Source of the DNA: Serinicoccus sediminis
GTDB lineage: Bacteria; Actinomycetota; Actinomycetes; Actinomycetales; Dermatophilaceae
DNA: 64,000 nt
Direction: 5' to 3'
Assembly: GCF_004153545.1 (NCBI RefSeq)
Contig: NZ_SDVA01000013.1
Coordinates: forward strand, 35,342 to 99,341
The position numbers were made by a program, and so were the translations under genes. Of this stretch, positions 17,574 through 27,065 are shown one piece after another. The notes beneath the pieces are model-generated. The model was not told the origin of the DNA, did no database searches, and saw only the letters and a list, made by a program, of their open reading frames with translations. Position 1 is the stretch's first letter. The number at the start of each line of letters is the position of its first letter.

Positions 17574-18657
17574 CGTCGTCCTCCTGCGTGTCGACCGCGC
17601 GCCCGGTGCGGGGCGCCGGCGTCGCGCCGCCGTCGTCCGGCGACTGCGACCCCTGCCCCGTCTGGTGCTCCTCGTCGTCCGGCCAGACCTGCACGTGGGT
17701 GTCCTCCTGCTCCAGCCGCACCCGGTCGCGCAGGCCCAGCCCCTCGACGTGCGCCTTCGGCAGCTGGATCCGCCCGGCCCGGTCGATGACGGTGTACTCC
17801 CGCGCGACCTGCCGCTGCTCGCCCGACTCGTCGGTCACGACATACCGGAGCACCTCGGTCGAGGTGCGGCCGTCGCGGATGGCGACCGTGCGGCGCACGT
17901 GGTCGGAGACGGTCGGGTCGTGGGTGACGACGAGCACGGTGGTGCCGAGGCTGCCGGCGGCCTCCCGCATGACCTCCAGCACCTGGGCGGAGGCGGCGTC
18001 GTCGAGCTCGCCGGTCGGCTCGTCCGCGAGGAGCACCGCCGGGGAGTTCGCGAGGGCGGTCGCGATCGCGACCCGCTGCTGCTGCCCGCCGGACAGCTCG
18101 GTCGGGCGCCGCGCGGCGCAGTCGGCGATGCCGAGCAGGTCGAGCAGGTCCGCGACCCGGCGGGCCCGCTCGCGCCGCCCGGAGATGACCATGGGGAGGG
18201 CGACGTTCTCGGCCGCGGTGAGGAAGGGCAGCAGGTTGCGGGAGGTCTGCTGCCAGACGAAGCCGACGGTGTGCCGCTGGTAGTCCACCCGCTGCGCGCG
18301 GCTCATGGACAGCAGGTCCACCCCCGCCACCCGGGCGCGGCCGCCGGTCGGCCGGTCGAGCCCGGAGAGGATGCCGAGCAGGGTCGACTTGCCGGAGCCG
18401 CTGGCCCCGACGAGCGCGACGACGTCGCCGGGGTCGACGACGAGGTTGAGCCCCTGGAGGGCCTGCACCTCGACCCCCTCGGTGGAGTAGATGCGCACCA
18501 GGTCCTCGCACCAGATGTCCGGGCCCTGGTGCTCGCGCACCGTCCCGAGCGCGGGACGGTCGGACGCCGTCGCGGGCGTGGCGTCGTCGTCCCCCGTCGT
18601 GGGGGCGTCGCGATCCTCCGGCGCGCGGTCGTCGTGGGTCTGAGGGGTCGTGCTCAT
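17566..18657 (-). CDS. ABC transporter ATP-binding protein with AbrB-like tail
   Basis: 363 residues. A polar Asp/Thr/Pro-rich N-terminus (1-45) precedes an ATPase with GASGSGKST, LSGGQQQRVAIATAL and LLADEPTGELDD. After the ATPase, residues about 285-330 (YTVIDRAGRIQLPKAHVEGL, then GLRDRVRLE) resemble a SpoVT/AbrB-type swapped-hairpin domain, unusual in a transporter subunit. A Gln/Gly/Asp-rich tail ends the protein. ATG 18657 overlaps the permease stop (ATGA). Confidence 0.9.
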   Translation of the reverse strand: MSTTPQTHDDRAPEDRDAPTTGDDDATPATASDRPALGTVREHQGPDIWCEDLVRIYSTEGVEVQALQGLNLVVDPGDVVALVGASGSGKSTLLGILSGLDRPTGGRARVAGVDLLSMSRAQRVDYQRHTVGFVWQQTSRNLLPFLTAAENVALPMVISGRRERARRVADLLDLLGIADCAARRPTELSGGQQQRVAIATALANSPAVLLADEPTGELDDAASAQVLEVMREAAGSLGTTVLVVTHDPTVSDHVRRTVAIRDGRTSTEVLRYVVTDESGEQRQVAREYTVIDRAGRIQLPKAHVEGLGLRDRVRLEQEDTHVQVWPDDEEHQTGQGSQSPDDGGATPAPRTGRAVDTQEDDDE

Positions 18658-21458
18658 CGGTCCTCCCCGACGCGCAGGGCCTGCGCGAGGTTGGTGCGCC
18701 CGGCGAGCCAGGCGCTGGTGGTGACGGCGGTCAGGACGGTCAGGACCACCGCGCCGAGCACGGCGGCCAGCAGCGGCAGGTCGAGGTGGAGGGCGGGCTG
18801 GGCGGTGCCGCCGGTCAGCCCGGTGAGGTCGAGGCCGCGCAGCAGCACCCACGGCACGGCGAGCCCGAGCAGCGACCCGACGACGAGCGAGGTCACCAGC
18901 AGCGGGGCGAGCTCCCAGGCCGTGAGCGCCCGGGTCTGCCCCGGGGCCAGCCCGAGGGTGCGCAGGGTCGCGAGCAGCCGAGTCCGCGCGCCGGACCCCG
19001 TGAGCTGCACCACGACCACCGCCAGGACGGTCAGCAGCGCGGAGACCGCGGTCGCCCCGACGAACAGCTGCCGCAGCCCGGTCGTCACCGGTGCCTCGGT
19101 GAAGGTCTCCAGCCGGGACGACACCGTCGTCACCACGCCACCGGTGCCGACGACCTCCCGGACCGCCTCGGCGACCGCCTCCGGGTCGGCGCCGTCCTCG
19201 ACCCCGATGAGCGTCGTCGACACGCTGGGCAAGCTCCCCCCGGCCGCGACCCACCGGTCCCCGTCGACGAGCACCCCGGCTCCGGTGACCCGCACGCCCG
19301 GGACCTCGTCGAGGTGGCCGAGCACCTCGACCTGCCCGAGGCCCGAGACGGCGACCTCGGTCGCGGCGTCGGGGACCACGTCGTCCGCCGAGCGCAGCGT
19401 CATCACCCCAGGTATGCCGTCGCCCGACCAGAACGCGGACGGCGGGCCGTCGACGAGGTCGGAGGAGGCATACACCTGCTCCACCTGCGGCTCGACCACC
19501 CAGACGCGGACGGCCTCCCGTTCACCGTCGACGACCAGGTCCTGGGTCGCGCCGCTGTCGGCGACGCCCCCGACGGCCCCGACCCCGGGGACGGCCCCGA
19601 TCTCGGCGCGCAGCTCGTCGGTGAGGACGGGACCGGTGAGCCGCACCGGGGCGCCGTTCTCCTGCCATGCGGCGACCTGGGCGCCCCGGGTCACGGTCGA
19701 CAGCAGCACCGCGCTGACGAGCGCGACGGCGGTGCCGAGGACGACGGCCAGGGTCGGGACGAGGCCACCGGCCGGGTCGCGCAGGGCGCGGGCCGACCCC
19801 AGGAACGGGGTGAGCGAGGGCCGGCCGCGCAGCACCCTCGTCAGCGCGGCCAGGGGGAGGGGGTAGAGGCGCAGGGTGAGGAGGCACGCGGCGAGCGCGA
19901 GCAGCACCGGGGTGGCCGCGGCCAGCAGGTCGATGCCCGTCGCGGCAGCATCGTCCCCGCGCGCCCCGCGCCCCAGCAGCCGCCAGGTCGCGACCCCGGC
20001 CAGCGCGACGACGGCGATCTCCACCACCCAGCGCCACCGGCTCCGGCTGCGACTGGCGAGGTCCTGGCGCCGCGTCAGCAGCGAGGCGTCGTCGACCGAG
20101 ACGGCCAGCGCGAGCGACGGGACGAGCGCGACCACCCCCGAGACCACCCACTGCCACCAGGGGGTCGGCCCGGGCACGAGCAGCATCGCGGCGAGGTGCC
20201 CGAGCGCGGCGGCCGGCACCCCGAGCAGCACACCCTCGGCGGCGATGAGCCGGCGCAGCTGGGCCGGGGAGGCGCCCCGGGCGAGGGTCATCGCCAGGCT
20301 CTGCTGACGCCGCTGCACCACGAGCCGGGCGCCCAGCGCCGCGACGGCCAGGGCGACCCCGAGTGGGCCGGCCGCCACGACCGCCAGCATCGAGCTGGTC
20401 GCCCGCTGCTGGCCGGCGATGCGGTCGAGGGCCTCGGTGAGGTCGGTGGTGAAGAGGGGGAGCTGGGCGGCCCGCGCATCGCCCAGCTGGTCGGCCGTGG
20501 CGAGCGGGTGCTGGGCCGCCAGGAAGCCGTTGACCTGCGCGGTCAGCGCCTCGACCTGGCCGGTGGTGCCGGTGATCGCGGAGGGGTCGACGGGGTACCA
20601 GACGCGCATCGCGACGGTGGCCGGCGGACCGGTGCTGCCGCGGTTGTCCGGGGAGAGGAAGCCGGTGAGGAACGCGGCCTCGCCCCGGTTGGGGTCGTAG
20701 AGCGTGCCCATGACCGCGGCGTTGTCGACGTGCTGCCACCGGGGGTCGTCGGGGTCGCGGGGGACGTAGGTGCCGCTGACGACGAGGTCGGTCTGCGGCA
20801 CCGTGTCGCCCACCCCGAGGTGCAGCTCCTGCGCCGTCTCCTCGAGGAGCACGACCGGCACCTCCGGGGCGTCCTCGGGCTCCTGCGGTCCGTCCGGAGG
20901 CGGCGGATCGTCCGCCGGCTCTCCCGCTCCCACCAGCGGTGACGGCCCGACGACCAGCTCGGGCCAGTCACCCTCGACGAGCTCCACGTGCTCGCGCAGG
21001 TCGGGGTCGACGGCGAGGCTGAGGGTCGCGGTGTAGTAGCCGGACTCGATGTCCGGGGTGAAGGGCACCTCCGACTGCAGCCGGGCCAGGAACTGCGGCG
21101 GGCCCAGCACGTCGCGCAGCGGTGCGGGCTGCTCGCTCCGGACCCGCTCCGCACCCTCGACCAGGGGCGCCCACCCGTCGGCGCCGGGGTCGCCGGTCAG
21201 GTCCTCGGCGCTGCCGAAGAAGACGGTGCGCTGCCAGTCGCCGCGCAGGTCGCGCTGCGCCGCGGACAGGGCGCCGATCTCCTGCTCGAGCTGTCGGCCC
21301 TGCACGTCGACGAGGCCGCGCGGCGCCGCCGTGAGCAGCAGGGCCACCAGGCCGATGAGGAGGGCCAGGCCGACCGACACCCAGGGGTCGGCGGCGAACT
21401 GGCGCCGGGCCAGCCGGCCCGCGCCCGGGGCCCGGGGTATGCGGTGCCGCGGGCTCAC
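18654..21458 (-). CDS. FtsX-like ABC transporter permease (934 residues)
   Basis: Large permease with one N-terminal membrane helix (about 22-42), a long extracytoplasmic domain, a block of helices in the middle, a second extracytoplasmic domain, and C-terminal FtsX-type helices (AVSALLTVLAVVVVQL; LRTLGLAPGQTRAL, the coupling segment). GTG 21458 overlaps the upstream permease stop (GTGA). MacB/FtsX-type systems export peptides, lipids or cell-envelope components rather than import; the cargo here is unknown. Confidence 0.87.
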   Translation of the reverse strand: MSPRHRIPRAPGAGRLARRQFAADPWVSVGLALLIGLVALLLTAAPRGLVDVQGRQLEQEIGALSAAQRDLRGDWQRTVFFGSAEDLTGDPGADGWAPLVEGAERVRSEQPAPLRDVLGPPQFLARLQSEVPFTPDIESGYYTATLSLAVDPDLREHVELVEGDWPELVVGPSPLVGAGEPADDPPPPDGPQEPEDAPEVPVVLLEETAQELHLGVGDTVPQTDLVVSGTYVPRDPDDPRWQHVDNAAVMGTLYDPNRGEAAFLTGFLSPDNRGSTGPPATVAMRVWYPVDPSAITGTTGQVEALTAQVNGFLAAQHPLATADQLGDARAAQLPLFTTDLTEALDRIAGQQRATSSMLAVVAAGPLGVALAVAALGARLVVQRRQQSLAMTLARGASPAQLRRLIAAEGVLLGVPAAALGHLAAMLLVPGPTPWWQWVVSGVVALVPSLALAVSVDDASLLTRRQDLASRSRSRWRWVVEIAVVALAGVATWRLLGRGARGDDAAATGIDLLAAATPVLLALAACLLTLRLYPLPLAALTRVLRGRPSLTPFLGSARALRDPAGGLVPTLAVVLGTAVALVSAVLLSTVTRGAQVAAWQENGAPVRLTGPVLTDELRAEIGAVPGVGAVGGVADSGATQDLVVDGEREAVRVWVVEPQVEQVYASSDLVDGPPSAFWSGDGIPGVMTLRSADDVVPDAATEVAVSGLGQVEVLGHLDEVPGVRVTGAGVLVDGDRWVAAGGSLPSVSTTLIGVEDGADPEAVAEAVREVVGTGGVVTTVSSRLETFTEAPVTTGLRQLFVGATAVSALLTVLAVVVVQLTGSGARTRLLATLRTLGLAPGQTRALTAWELAPLLVTSLVVGSLLGLAVPWVLLRGLDLTGLTGGTAQPALHLDLPLLAAVLGAVVLTVLTAVTTSAWLAGRTNLAQALRVGEDR

Positions 21459-24400
21459 CGGATCTCCTCCCGGTAGCCGCGGTCCAGGGCCTGAGCCCGG
21501 ACGCGCCGCGCGACCAGGAGCGTGAGGACACCGGCGCTGACCAGGGTGACGGCCAGCAGCACCGCCCACGGCAGCGCCTCCAGCCGGAGCGCCGCGGGGA
21601 GCCGGAGCCGGCCGGGGGCCGTGGTCGACGAGGCCAGCTCCGGCACCACCGCCCCGCCCACGAGCCAGCCGGCGACCAGGCCGAAGACCGCCGCGACCAG
21701 CACCACCCCGGCCAGCTCGAGGGCGCGCGAGCGCGCCTGGGCGGCGGGCGGCATCCCCAGCGCGCGGAGCACCGCGACCTCCGCGCGGCGTGCGGAGAGC
21801 AGGGTGGCCGCCACGGCCGCGACCCCGGTCAGCGCCAGCAGGACCGCGCCGGCCGAGGCGACCCAGAAGACCAGGCGGGCCGCGCTCGTCGCGTCCGTCA
21901 CCGGGACCGTCCCCGGCCCGGTGACGGCGCGCAGGTCCTCGCGGGCGGCGAGGGCCTCGACGGCGGGCTCAGCCCCGGCGGAGGGGGCGGCCCAGACCTC
22001 GTCCGGCCAGGTGAGGCTGCGCTGCTTCTCGGCGAGGACGCGGGTCGCGACCCGGGAGTCCGCGAGGGCGGCGGTCTCGCCCTGCTGGCCGGGGAGTGCG
22101 GGCACGACCTGGGCGACCACCGCCGGCACGGTGGTGCCGACGAGGCGCAGGGCCACCGGGTCGCCGACGCCCAGGTCGGCCGCGTCGGCGGCCTGCCGGG
22201 TCAGCGCCAAGGGGACGGTGGCGGCCGGTGGATCGTCCTCGGGGGTGGTCGTCCCGGCGTCCTGCCCGAGCACCGGGGCGGCGCGGTAGGTCACGTCCGG
22301 TGCCACGGCGACCTCGAGCGGGTCCTGCCGCAGGTCTGGGACCTGCAGGTGCCAGGTGGCGGCGGTGGTGTCCACCCAGGGCGGGACGTCGACCTCGTCG
22401 GTGGTCACCTCGGGGTCGATGAACGGCAGGCCCGTGCCCCGGGAGCGCTCCACGACCTCGATCGTCGTCTCGAAGGACGGGTCCTCGACCGCCGCGGCCT
22501 CCTCGAGCAGCGGGGCGACCTGGTCACGGCTCGCCGCGGACGAGCTGCCCCACGCGTCCGTCCCCGTGAGCAGCTCCTCACCCCCGGCGGTCAGTCCGAG
22601 GTCGAGGTCGAGGGTGGTCGAGCTGTAGCCGGAGAAGAGGTCGGGCGGCACGTCCTCGGCCGTCCCCGGCGTGCTGACGGTCACCGAGCGGATCCGGTGC
22701 CCGCGCCCCTCGGGGAGCGCGAAACGCAGGTCGGCGGTCGTCCGGGCGGGGGTGGAGGTCCAGCCGCCCAGCGCCTGCGGGTCGTAGGACAGCTGCGGGC
22801 CGTCGGCCCGGACCGCCTCGGAGGTGACGGACGACGTCAGGCCGGTGGCGACATCCTCGACCAGCAGCGTCACGCGGAGCTCGACCGGCACCGCGGCGGC
22901 GGCCACCTCGCTGTCGAGCGTCTGGCGGATCGCGGCCCGGGAGTCGTCGAGGGCGTAGATGAAGGACCCCCCGGCCGCCTCGGTCTGCGCCGGGTCCCAG
23001 CCGACGGCGGCCAGGCCCTGGACGAGGCTCTCCTGCGTGTCCGGGAGCTGCTCGAGCCGGGCCAGCTCCCACGCGTCCGTCCCCCGCTCGACGACGAGCT
23101 CGGCGGTGATCTCGTCGGCGTCCTCGGGCACGGTGACGGCCGAGTCGGCCAGGGGCTCCCCGTCGACGCCCACCGCCCGGTCCAGCCCGGTAGGCACCAG
23201 ACCACCCGGTATGCCCTGGGGCACGTTCGAGACCGCGCCGAGCCCGCCACCGGCGGTGCCGGTGGGGGCCAGGGTGAGGGGCACGTCGACGTCGCCGATG
23301 CGGGCGTCCGGGTCGGACCAGACGAGGGCTGCCGCGTCGACCTCCGGCAGCGCGGAGAGGTCCGGGGGCGGCTCGGGCACGACGCCCGGTGCGACGGTGG
23401 CGGGCGGGCGGACCAGGTCGGCCCGCAGCGGCGCGCCCTCCCGCACGGCCGCGAGGTCGTCCCGCAGCTGCGCGCTCGTGCCGGAGAAGAGCGCCGCCAG
23501 GGTGGTCGCGCCCGCGGCGAGCACGACGAGGACGACGGGCACGGCATACACCTGGAGCCGGCGGCTGACCTGCGCGGCCGCGAGGTGCTGCGCGGCGGCC
23601 CGGGCGGGCCGGGTGCCCAGCTCGAGCAGCCGGGTGAGCGGGCCCAGGAGGGCGGTGGCGAGCACGGCGCTGGCGGCGAGGAGCAGCGCCGGGGCGGCCC
23701 CGGCCACCAGGTCGGTGCCCAGGGAGCCGTCCGCGGTGCGGGTGAGCGGAGACCCCGCGCGGCGCAGCTGCCACCAGCTGAGCGCGGCCGCGCCGAGGAC
23801 GAGGGTGACGGCGGCGACCGTGGTCGCGGCCCGGACCCGACCGGACCGGTCGGCCACCGCCGCGCCGCCGGAGAGGCGACGCGCCTGCAGCGCCGCGATG
23901 AGCCACAGGGTCAGGGTGATGCCGCCCAGCGTCAGGAGGGCGGCGACGACGAGCCGCCCCAGCAGCCCCTCGCCACCGGGCACGACCTGCATCGCCGCCC
24001 AGGCGGTGAGGGTGCCGAGCACGGCGCCGAGCACCGCGACGAGCACCGACTCGACCAGACCGGTCAGCAGGACCTGCCGGCGGGAGGCCCCGCGCGCGAC
24101 GAGCAGCTGGGCCTGCGGCTCCCGGGTGGCGGCCAGCAGCCGGGCCAGCTGGGTGACCGCGAGCCCGGTGACGAGCACGAGCACCGACAGCGGGATGACC
24201 CCCAGGGCCCGGGCGGTGGCGAGGTTGGTCGACGCCTGGCCGGCGGTGGGGGCGAGGTCGCCCTCGACCTGCACCCCCCGGACGGCCACCCCGTCGGCGT
24301 CCCGCAGGTCCGAGCGCAGGCTCGCGGCGCCGGTCGCGAGGACGCCGAGGTCGTCGGGGGTGATGCGGTCGACGTCGGGCCGCACCGGCCAGCGCACGAA

Positions 24401-25087
24401 GGGCGACCCCAGCTGCTGCGCCAGCGCCTCGTCCACCACGAGCGGACCGAGGACGGCCCCGTCGTCGGCCGCCCCGGCGCGGACCAGCTCGTCGCCGAAC
24501 CAGAAGGCGTCGGCGGGGTCGACCGGCTGCCAGAGCGCGGTGACCTCGACGGTGCGGTCGTCCACGGTGAGGGTGTCGCCGACCGACACGTCCAGCGCCC
24601 GCGCGGCCCCGACGTGCAGGGCGCCCGGCGCCGCGGCGTCCTCGCCGCCACCCTCGTCCCCCACGGGCCAGGTCCCCTCCAGGACCGTGACCAGGTCGCC
24701 GGGTGCCTCACCCGGCGCCAGCTCCGGGCCGCCGACGAGCACGAGCTCGCCGTCCACCTCCGCGCCGTCGACGGCGGCCGGGCGTGGCTCGGTCACCACG
24801 AGCCGGCCGACGGTGACCGGGGCAGGGGCGAAGGCCTGCGTGATGGTGCGCCGCGCCTGCTCGTCCTGGCGCCCCGGGTTCTCGGCGAGCCGGGTCTGCA
24901 CCTGCACCCCGGTCTCGGTGGGCTCGCCCTCGGTCAGCGCGCCGCGGGCGGCGGTGCTGGCCGCGGCGGCGGAGTAGCCGACCGTCCCCGCGATGATCGC
25001 CGTCGTGACGGTCACGAGCGCGAGCAGCGTGAGCACCAGCCCCAGGGAGGACCGTGCCCGCGCCCTCGCGAAGCTCGCCCACGTCAT
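21455..25087 (-). CDS. FtsX-like ABC transporter permease (1210 residues)
   Basis: First gene of the exporter operon. An N-terminal helix (about 13-40) is followed by a large external region, a central group of helices (about 275-470) with an ARGASRRQVLL coupling motif, a second large external region, and C-terminal helices (about 1070-1200) with AVLRALGMPPAAQ. The external domains are acidic and rich in Val, Asp and Glu. A TAGGGT box (25096-25101, minus strand) lies eight bases before ATG 25087, so the operon probably starts with a leaderless mRNA. Confidence 0.87.
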   Translation of the reverse strand: MTWASFARARARSSLGLVLTLLALVTVTTAIIAGTVGYSAAAASTAARGALTEGEPTETGVQVQTRLAENPGRQDEQARRTITQAFAPAPVTVGRLVVTEPRPAAVDGAEVDGELVLVGGPELAPGEAPGDLVTVLEGTWPVGDEGGGEDAAAPGALHVGAARALDVSVGDTLTVDDRTVEVTALWQPVDPADAFWFGDELVRAGAADDGAVLGPLVVDEALAQQLGSPFVRWPVRPDVDRITPDDLGVLATGAASLRSDLRDADGVAVRGVQVEGDLAPTAGQASTNLATARALGVIPLSVLVLVTGLAVTQLARLLAATREPQAQLLVARGASRRQVLLTGLVESVLVAVLGAVLGTLTAWAAMQVVPGGEGLLGRLVVAALLTLGGITLTLWLIAALQARRLSGGAAVADRSGRVRAATTVAAVTLVLGAAALSWWQLRRAGSPLTRTADGSLGTDLVAGAAPALLLAASAVLATALLGPLTRLLELGTRPARAAAQHLAAAQVSRRLQVYAVPVVLVVLAAGATTLAALFSGTSAQLRDDLAAVREGAPLRADLVRPPATVAPGVVPEPPPDLSALPEVDAAALVWSDPDARIGDVDVPLTLAPTGTAGGGLGAVSNVPQGIPGGLVPTGLDRAVGVDGEPLADSAVTVPEDADEITAELVVERGTDAWELARLEQLPDTQESLVQGLAAVGWDPAQTEAAGGSFIYALDDSRAAIRQTLDSEVAAAAVPVELRVTLLVEDVATGLTSSVTSEAVRADGPQLSYDPQALGGWTSTPARTTADLRFALPEGRGHRIRSVTVSTPGTAEDVPPDLFSGYSSTTLDLDLGLTAGGEELLTGTDAWGSSSAASRDQVAPLLEEAAAVEDPSFETTIEVVERSRGTGLPFIDPEVTTDEVDVPPWVDTTAATWHLQVPDLRQDPLEVAVAPDVTYRAAPVLGQDAGTTTPEDDPPAATVPLALTRQAADAADLGVGDPVALRLVGTTVPAVVAQVVPALPGQQGETAALADSRVATRVLAEKQRSLTWPDEVWAAPSAGAEPAVEALAAREDLRAVTGPGTVPVTDATSAARLVFWVASAGAVLLALTGVAAVAATLLSARRAEVAVLRALGMPPAAQARSRALELAGVVLVAAVFGLVAGWLVGGAVVPELASSTTAPGRLRLPAALRLEALPWAVLLAVTLVSAGVLTLLVARRVRAQALDRGYREEIR

Positions 25088-25149
25088 ACCCGTGGACCCT
25101 AGGCGGCCACGCGAGGACGACCTACACCGGCCGTCATGTCGGCCGGGGG

Positions 25150-26472
25150 TCAGCCCTGACGCTGGTCCACGATGCGGCGCGCCTTGCCGACCGAGCGCTC
25201 GACCCCGCCCTCGGCGAGCACGACCACCTGCGCGCTGGTGCCGATGCGCGACTTCACCTGGGCCGCGAGCTCGCGGCCCAGGCGCTCACGCTCCTCGCTG
25301 CCCAGCCCCGGCTCGCCCTCCACGTTGATGGTGAGCTGGTCCATCCGTCCTGGTCGGGACAGGACGCACTGGAAGTGCGGCGTCAGCCCGGGCAGCGCGA
25401 GCACCAGCTCCTCGATCTGCGTGGGGAAGACGTTGACCCCGCGGACGATCATGAGGTCGTCGCTGCGGCCGGTGATCTTGGCGAGCCGCCGCATACCGGG
25501 CCGGGCGGTGCCGGGGAGCAGCCGGGTGAGGTCGCGCGTGCGGTAGCGCAGCACCGGCATCGCCTCACGGGTCATCGCGGTGAGGACGAGCTCGCCCTCC
25601 TCGCCGTCCGGGACGGGCTCGTCGGTCAGCGGGTCGACGATCTCGGGGTAGAAGTGGTCCTCCCACAGCGTGAGCCCGTCCTTGGTCTCGACGCACTCCT
25701 GCGCGACGCCGGGCCCCATCATCTCGGAGAGCCCGAAGATGTCGGTCGCGTGCATGCCGCAGCGCTGCTCGATCTCGGCGCGCATGGCCTCCGTCCACGG
25801 CTCGGCCCCGAAGACGCCGACCTCCAGCGAGGTGCTGGCCGGGTCGACGCCGCGCTCGGTCATCGCGTCGACGAGGGCGAGGAAGTAGGACGGCGTGACC
25901 ATGATGACGCGGGGCCCGAAGTCCTCGATGAGCTGCAGCTGCTTCTCGGTCTGCCCGCCGCTCATCGGGACGACGGTGCAGCCCAGCCGCTCGGCGCCGT
26001 AGTGGGCGCCCAGTCCGCCGGTGAACAGGCCGTAGCCGTAGGCGACGTGGACGAGGTCGCCCGGGCGGGTGCCGGCCGCGCGCAGCGACCGGGCGACGAG
26101 GCCGGCCCAGGTGTCGATGTCGCCCTGGGTGTAGCCCACGACGGTCGGGCGGCCGGTGGTGCCCGAGCTGGCGTGCACCCGGACGCAGCGCTCGCGGGGC
26201 ACCGCGAACATCCCGAACGGGTAGTTCTCCCGCAGGTCGGCCTTGGTGGTGAAGGGGAGCAGGCGCACGTCGTCGAGGCTGCGGATGTCGTCGGGGTGCA
26301 CACCGCGCTCGTCGAGCCGCCGGCGGTAGTGCGGCACCCCGTCGTAGGCACGCCGGACGCACTCCTGCAGCCGGGTCAGCTGGGTCGCGCGGAGCTGGTC
26401 GACCGACCAGGTCTCCGCCTCGTCGTGCAGGTCGGGTCGGGGTGCGATCTCGGGCAGCTGCGGCGACGCCAT
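25150..26472 (-). CDS. paaK: Phenylacetate-CoA ligase
   Basis: 440 residues, the standard PaaK length. The AMP-binding P-loop SSGTTGRPTVVGYT is followed by FGAEPWTE, IFGLSEMMGPGV and RYRTRDLT. The C-terminal domain has GRSDDLMIVRGVNVFPTQIE, with the late catalytic region. It activates phenylacetate to phenylacetyl-CoA with ATP, the first step of the aerobic hybrid pathway. ATG 26472 lies six bases after TACCCT, which is part of a GGCATACC octamer. Ligase and the paaI-paaH pair are on the same strand. Confidence 0.95.
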   Translation of the reverse strand: MASPQLPEIAPRPDLHDEAETWSVDQLRATQLTRLQECVRRAYDGVPHYRRRLDERGVHPDDIRSLDDVRLLPFTTKADLRENYPFGMFAVPRERCVRVHASSGTTGRPTVVGYTQGDIDTWAGLVARSLRAAGTRPGDLVHVAYGYGLFTGGLGAHYGAERLGCTVVPMSGGQTEKQLQLIEDFGPRVIMVTPSYFLALVDAMTERGVDPASTSLEVGVFGAEPWTEAMRAEIEQRCGMHATDIFGLSEMMGPGVAQECVETKDGLTLWEDHFYPEIVDPLTDEPVPDGEEGELVLTAMTREAMPVLRYRTRDLTRLLPGTARPGMRRLAKITGRSDDLMIVRGVNVFPTQIEELVLALPGLTPHFQCVLSRPGRMDQLTINVEGEPGLGSEERERLGRELAAQVKSRIGTSAQVVVLAEGGVERSVGKARRIVDQRQG

Positions 26473-26478
26473 GACGGC

Positions 26479-26484
26479 AGGGTA
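26479..26484 (-). promoter_or_regulatory. -10 box TACCCT of paaK
   Basis: Minus-strand TACCCT six bases before ATG 26472. It overlaps the octamer at 26481-26488, as at the deaminase (15755) and deoD (36051) genes. Confidence 0.5.
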
Positions 26485-26584
26485 TGCCGTCGCTGCGACC
26501 CGCTCCCACCGGGCGTCGCCGGTGGACGTCTCTCGCGCGACGGACCGTCGCTCGTGGTGGTCCGTATGCCGCCCGGCGCGGCGG

Positions 26585-27031
26585 TCAGCGCCCCGGCTGA
26601 GGGCGCACCGCGCGGGAGTGCCCGCGGAACTCGGCGACGACGGCGTTGTCGGTGGCGCGGCATACCGTGACGTCCGTGATGCCGCTGCGGCCGTAGGTGA
26701 CGCGCTCGACGGCCGTGGCGACGAGGACGTCGCCGAGGTGGGAGGGGAGGAGATAGGTGATGTCGCAGCTGGCGGCGACCGTGGTGCGCCCGGTGGCGTT
26801 GCAGGCCAGCGCGAAGGTGGAGTCGGCGAGGGCGAAGACGTAGCCGCCGTGGGCGATGGCGTGACCGTTGACCATGACGTCGGTGACGGTCATCCGGGTG
26901 CGGGCGCGGCCCAGGCGCCGCCCGGAGCCCGTCGTCTCCACGTCGAGGTCCAGCAGCTCGATGCCGAGCGCCGCCGACGCCTTGTCCTGCTCCCACATGC
27001 GCCGGACGTGGGTGAGGTCAGGGGCCGTCAC
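26585..27031 (-). CDS. paaI: PaaI-type hotdog-fold thioesterase
   Basis: 148 residues. NGHAIAHGGYVFALADSTFALA contains the Asn/His-Gly-Gly motif of PaaI thioesterases, with Asp in ALADS. They hydrolyse ring-hydroxylated or stalled phenylacetyl-CoA intermediates and so free CoA. GTG 27031 is chosen because it gives the family N-terminus (TAPDLTHVRRMWEQD) and lies 34 bases after paaH ends, suggesting an operon paaH-paaI. Confidence 0.9.
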   Translation of the reverse strand: MTAPDLTHVRRMWEQDKASAALGIELLDLDVETTGSGRRLGRARTRMTVTDVMVNGHAIAHGGYVFALADSTFALACNATGRTTVAASCDITYLLPSHLGDVLVATAVERVTYGRSGITDVTVCRATDNAVVAEFRGHSRAVRPQPGR

Positions 27032-27065
27032 GAGGCACAGCCCTCGGTGAGGGTGCGGGCGGGGC

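Noticed and set aside
22349..25102. 917-codon plus-strand open frame
   Set aside because: Antisense to the exporter permease; Gly/Arg/His-rich nonsense composition.
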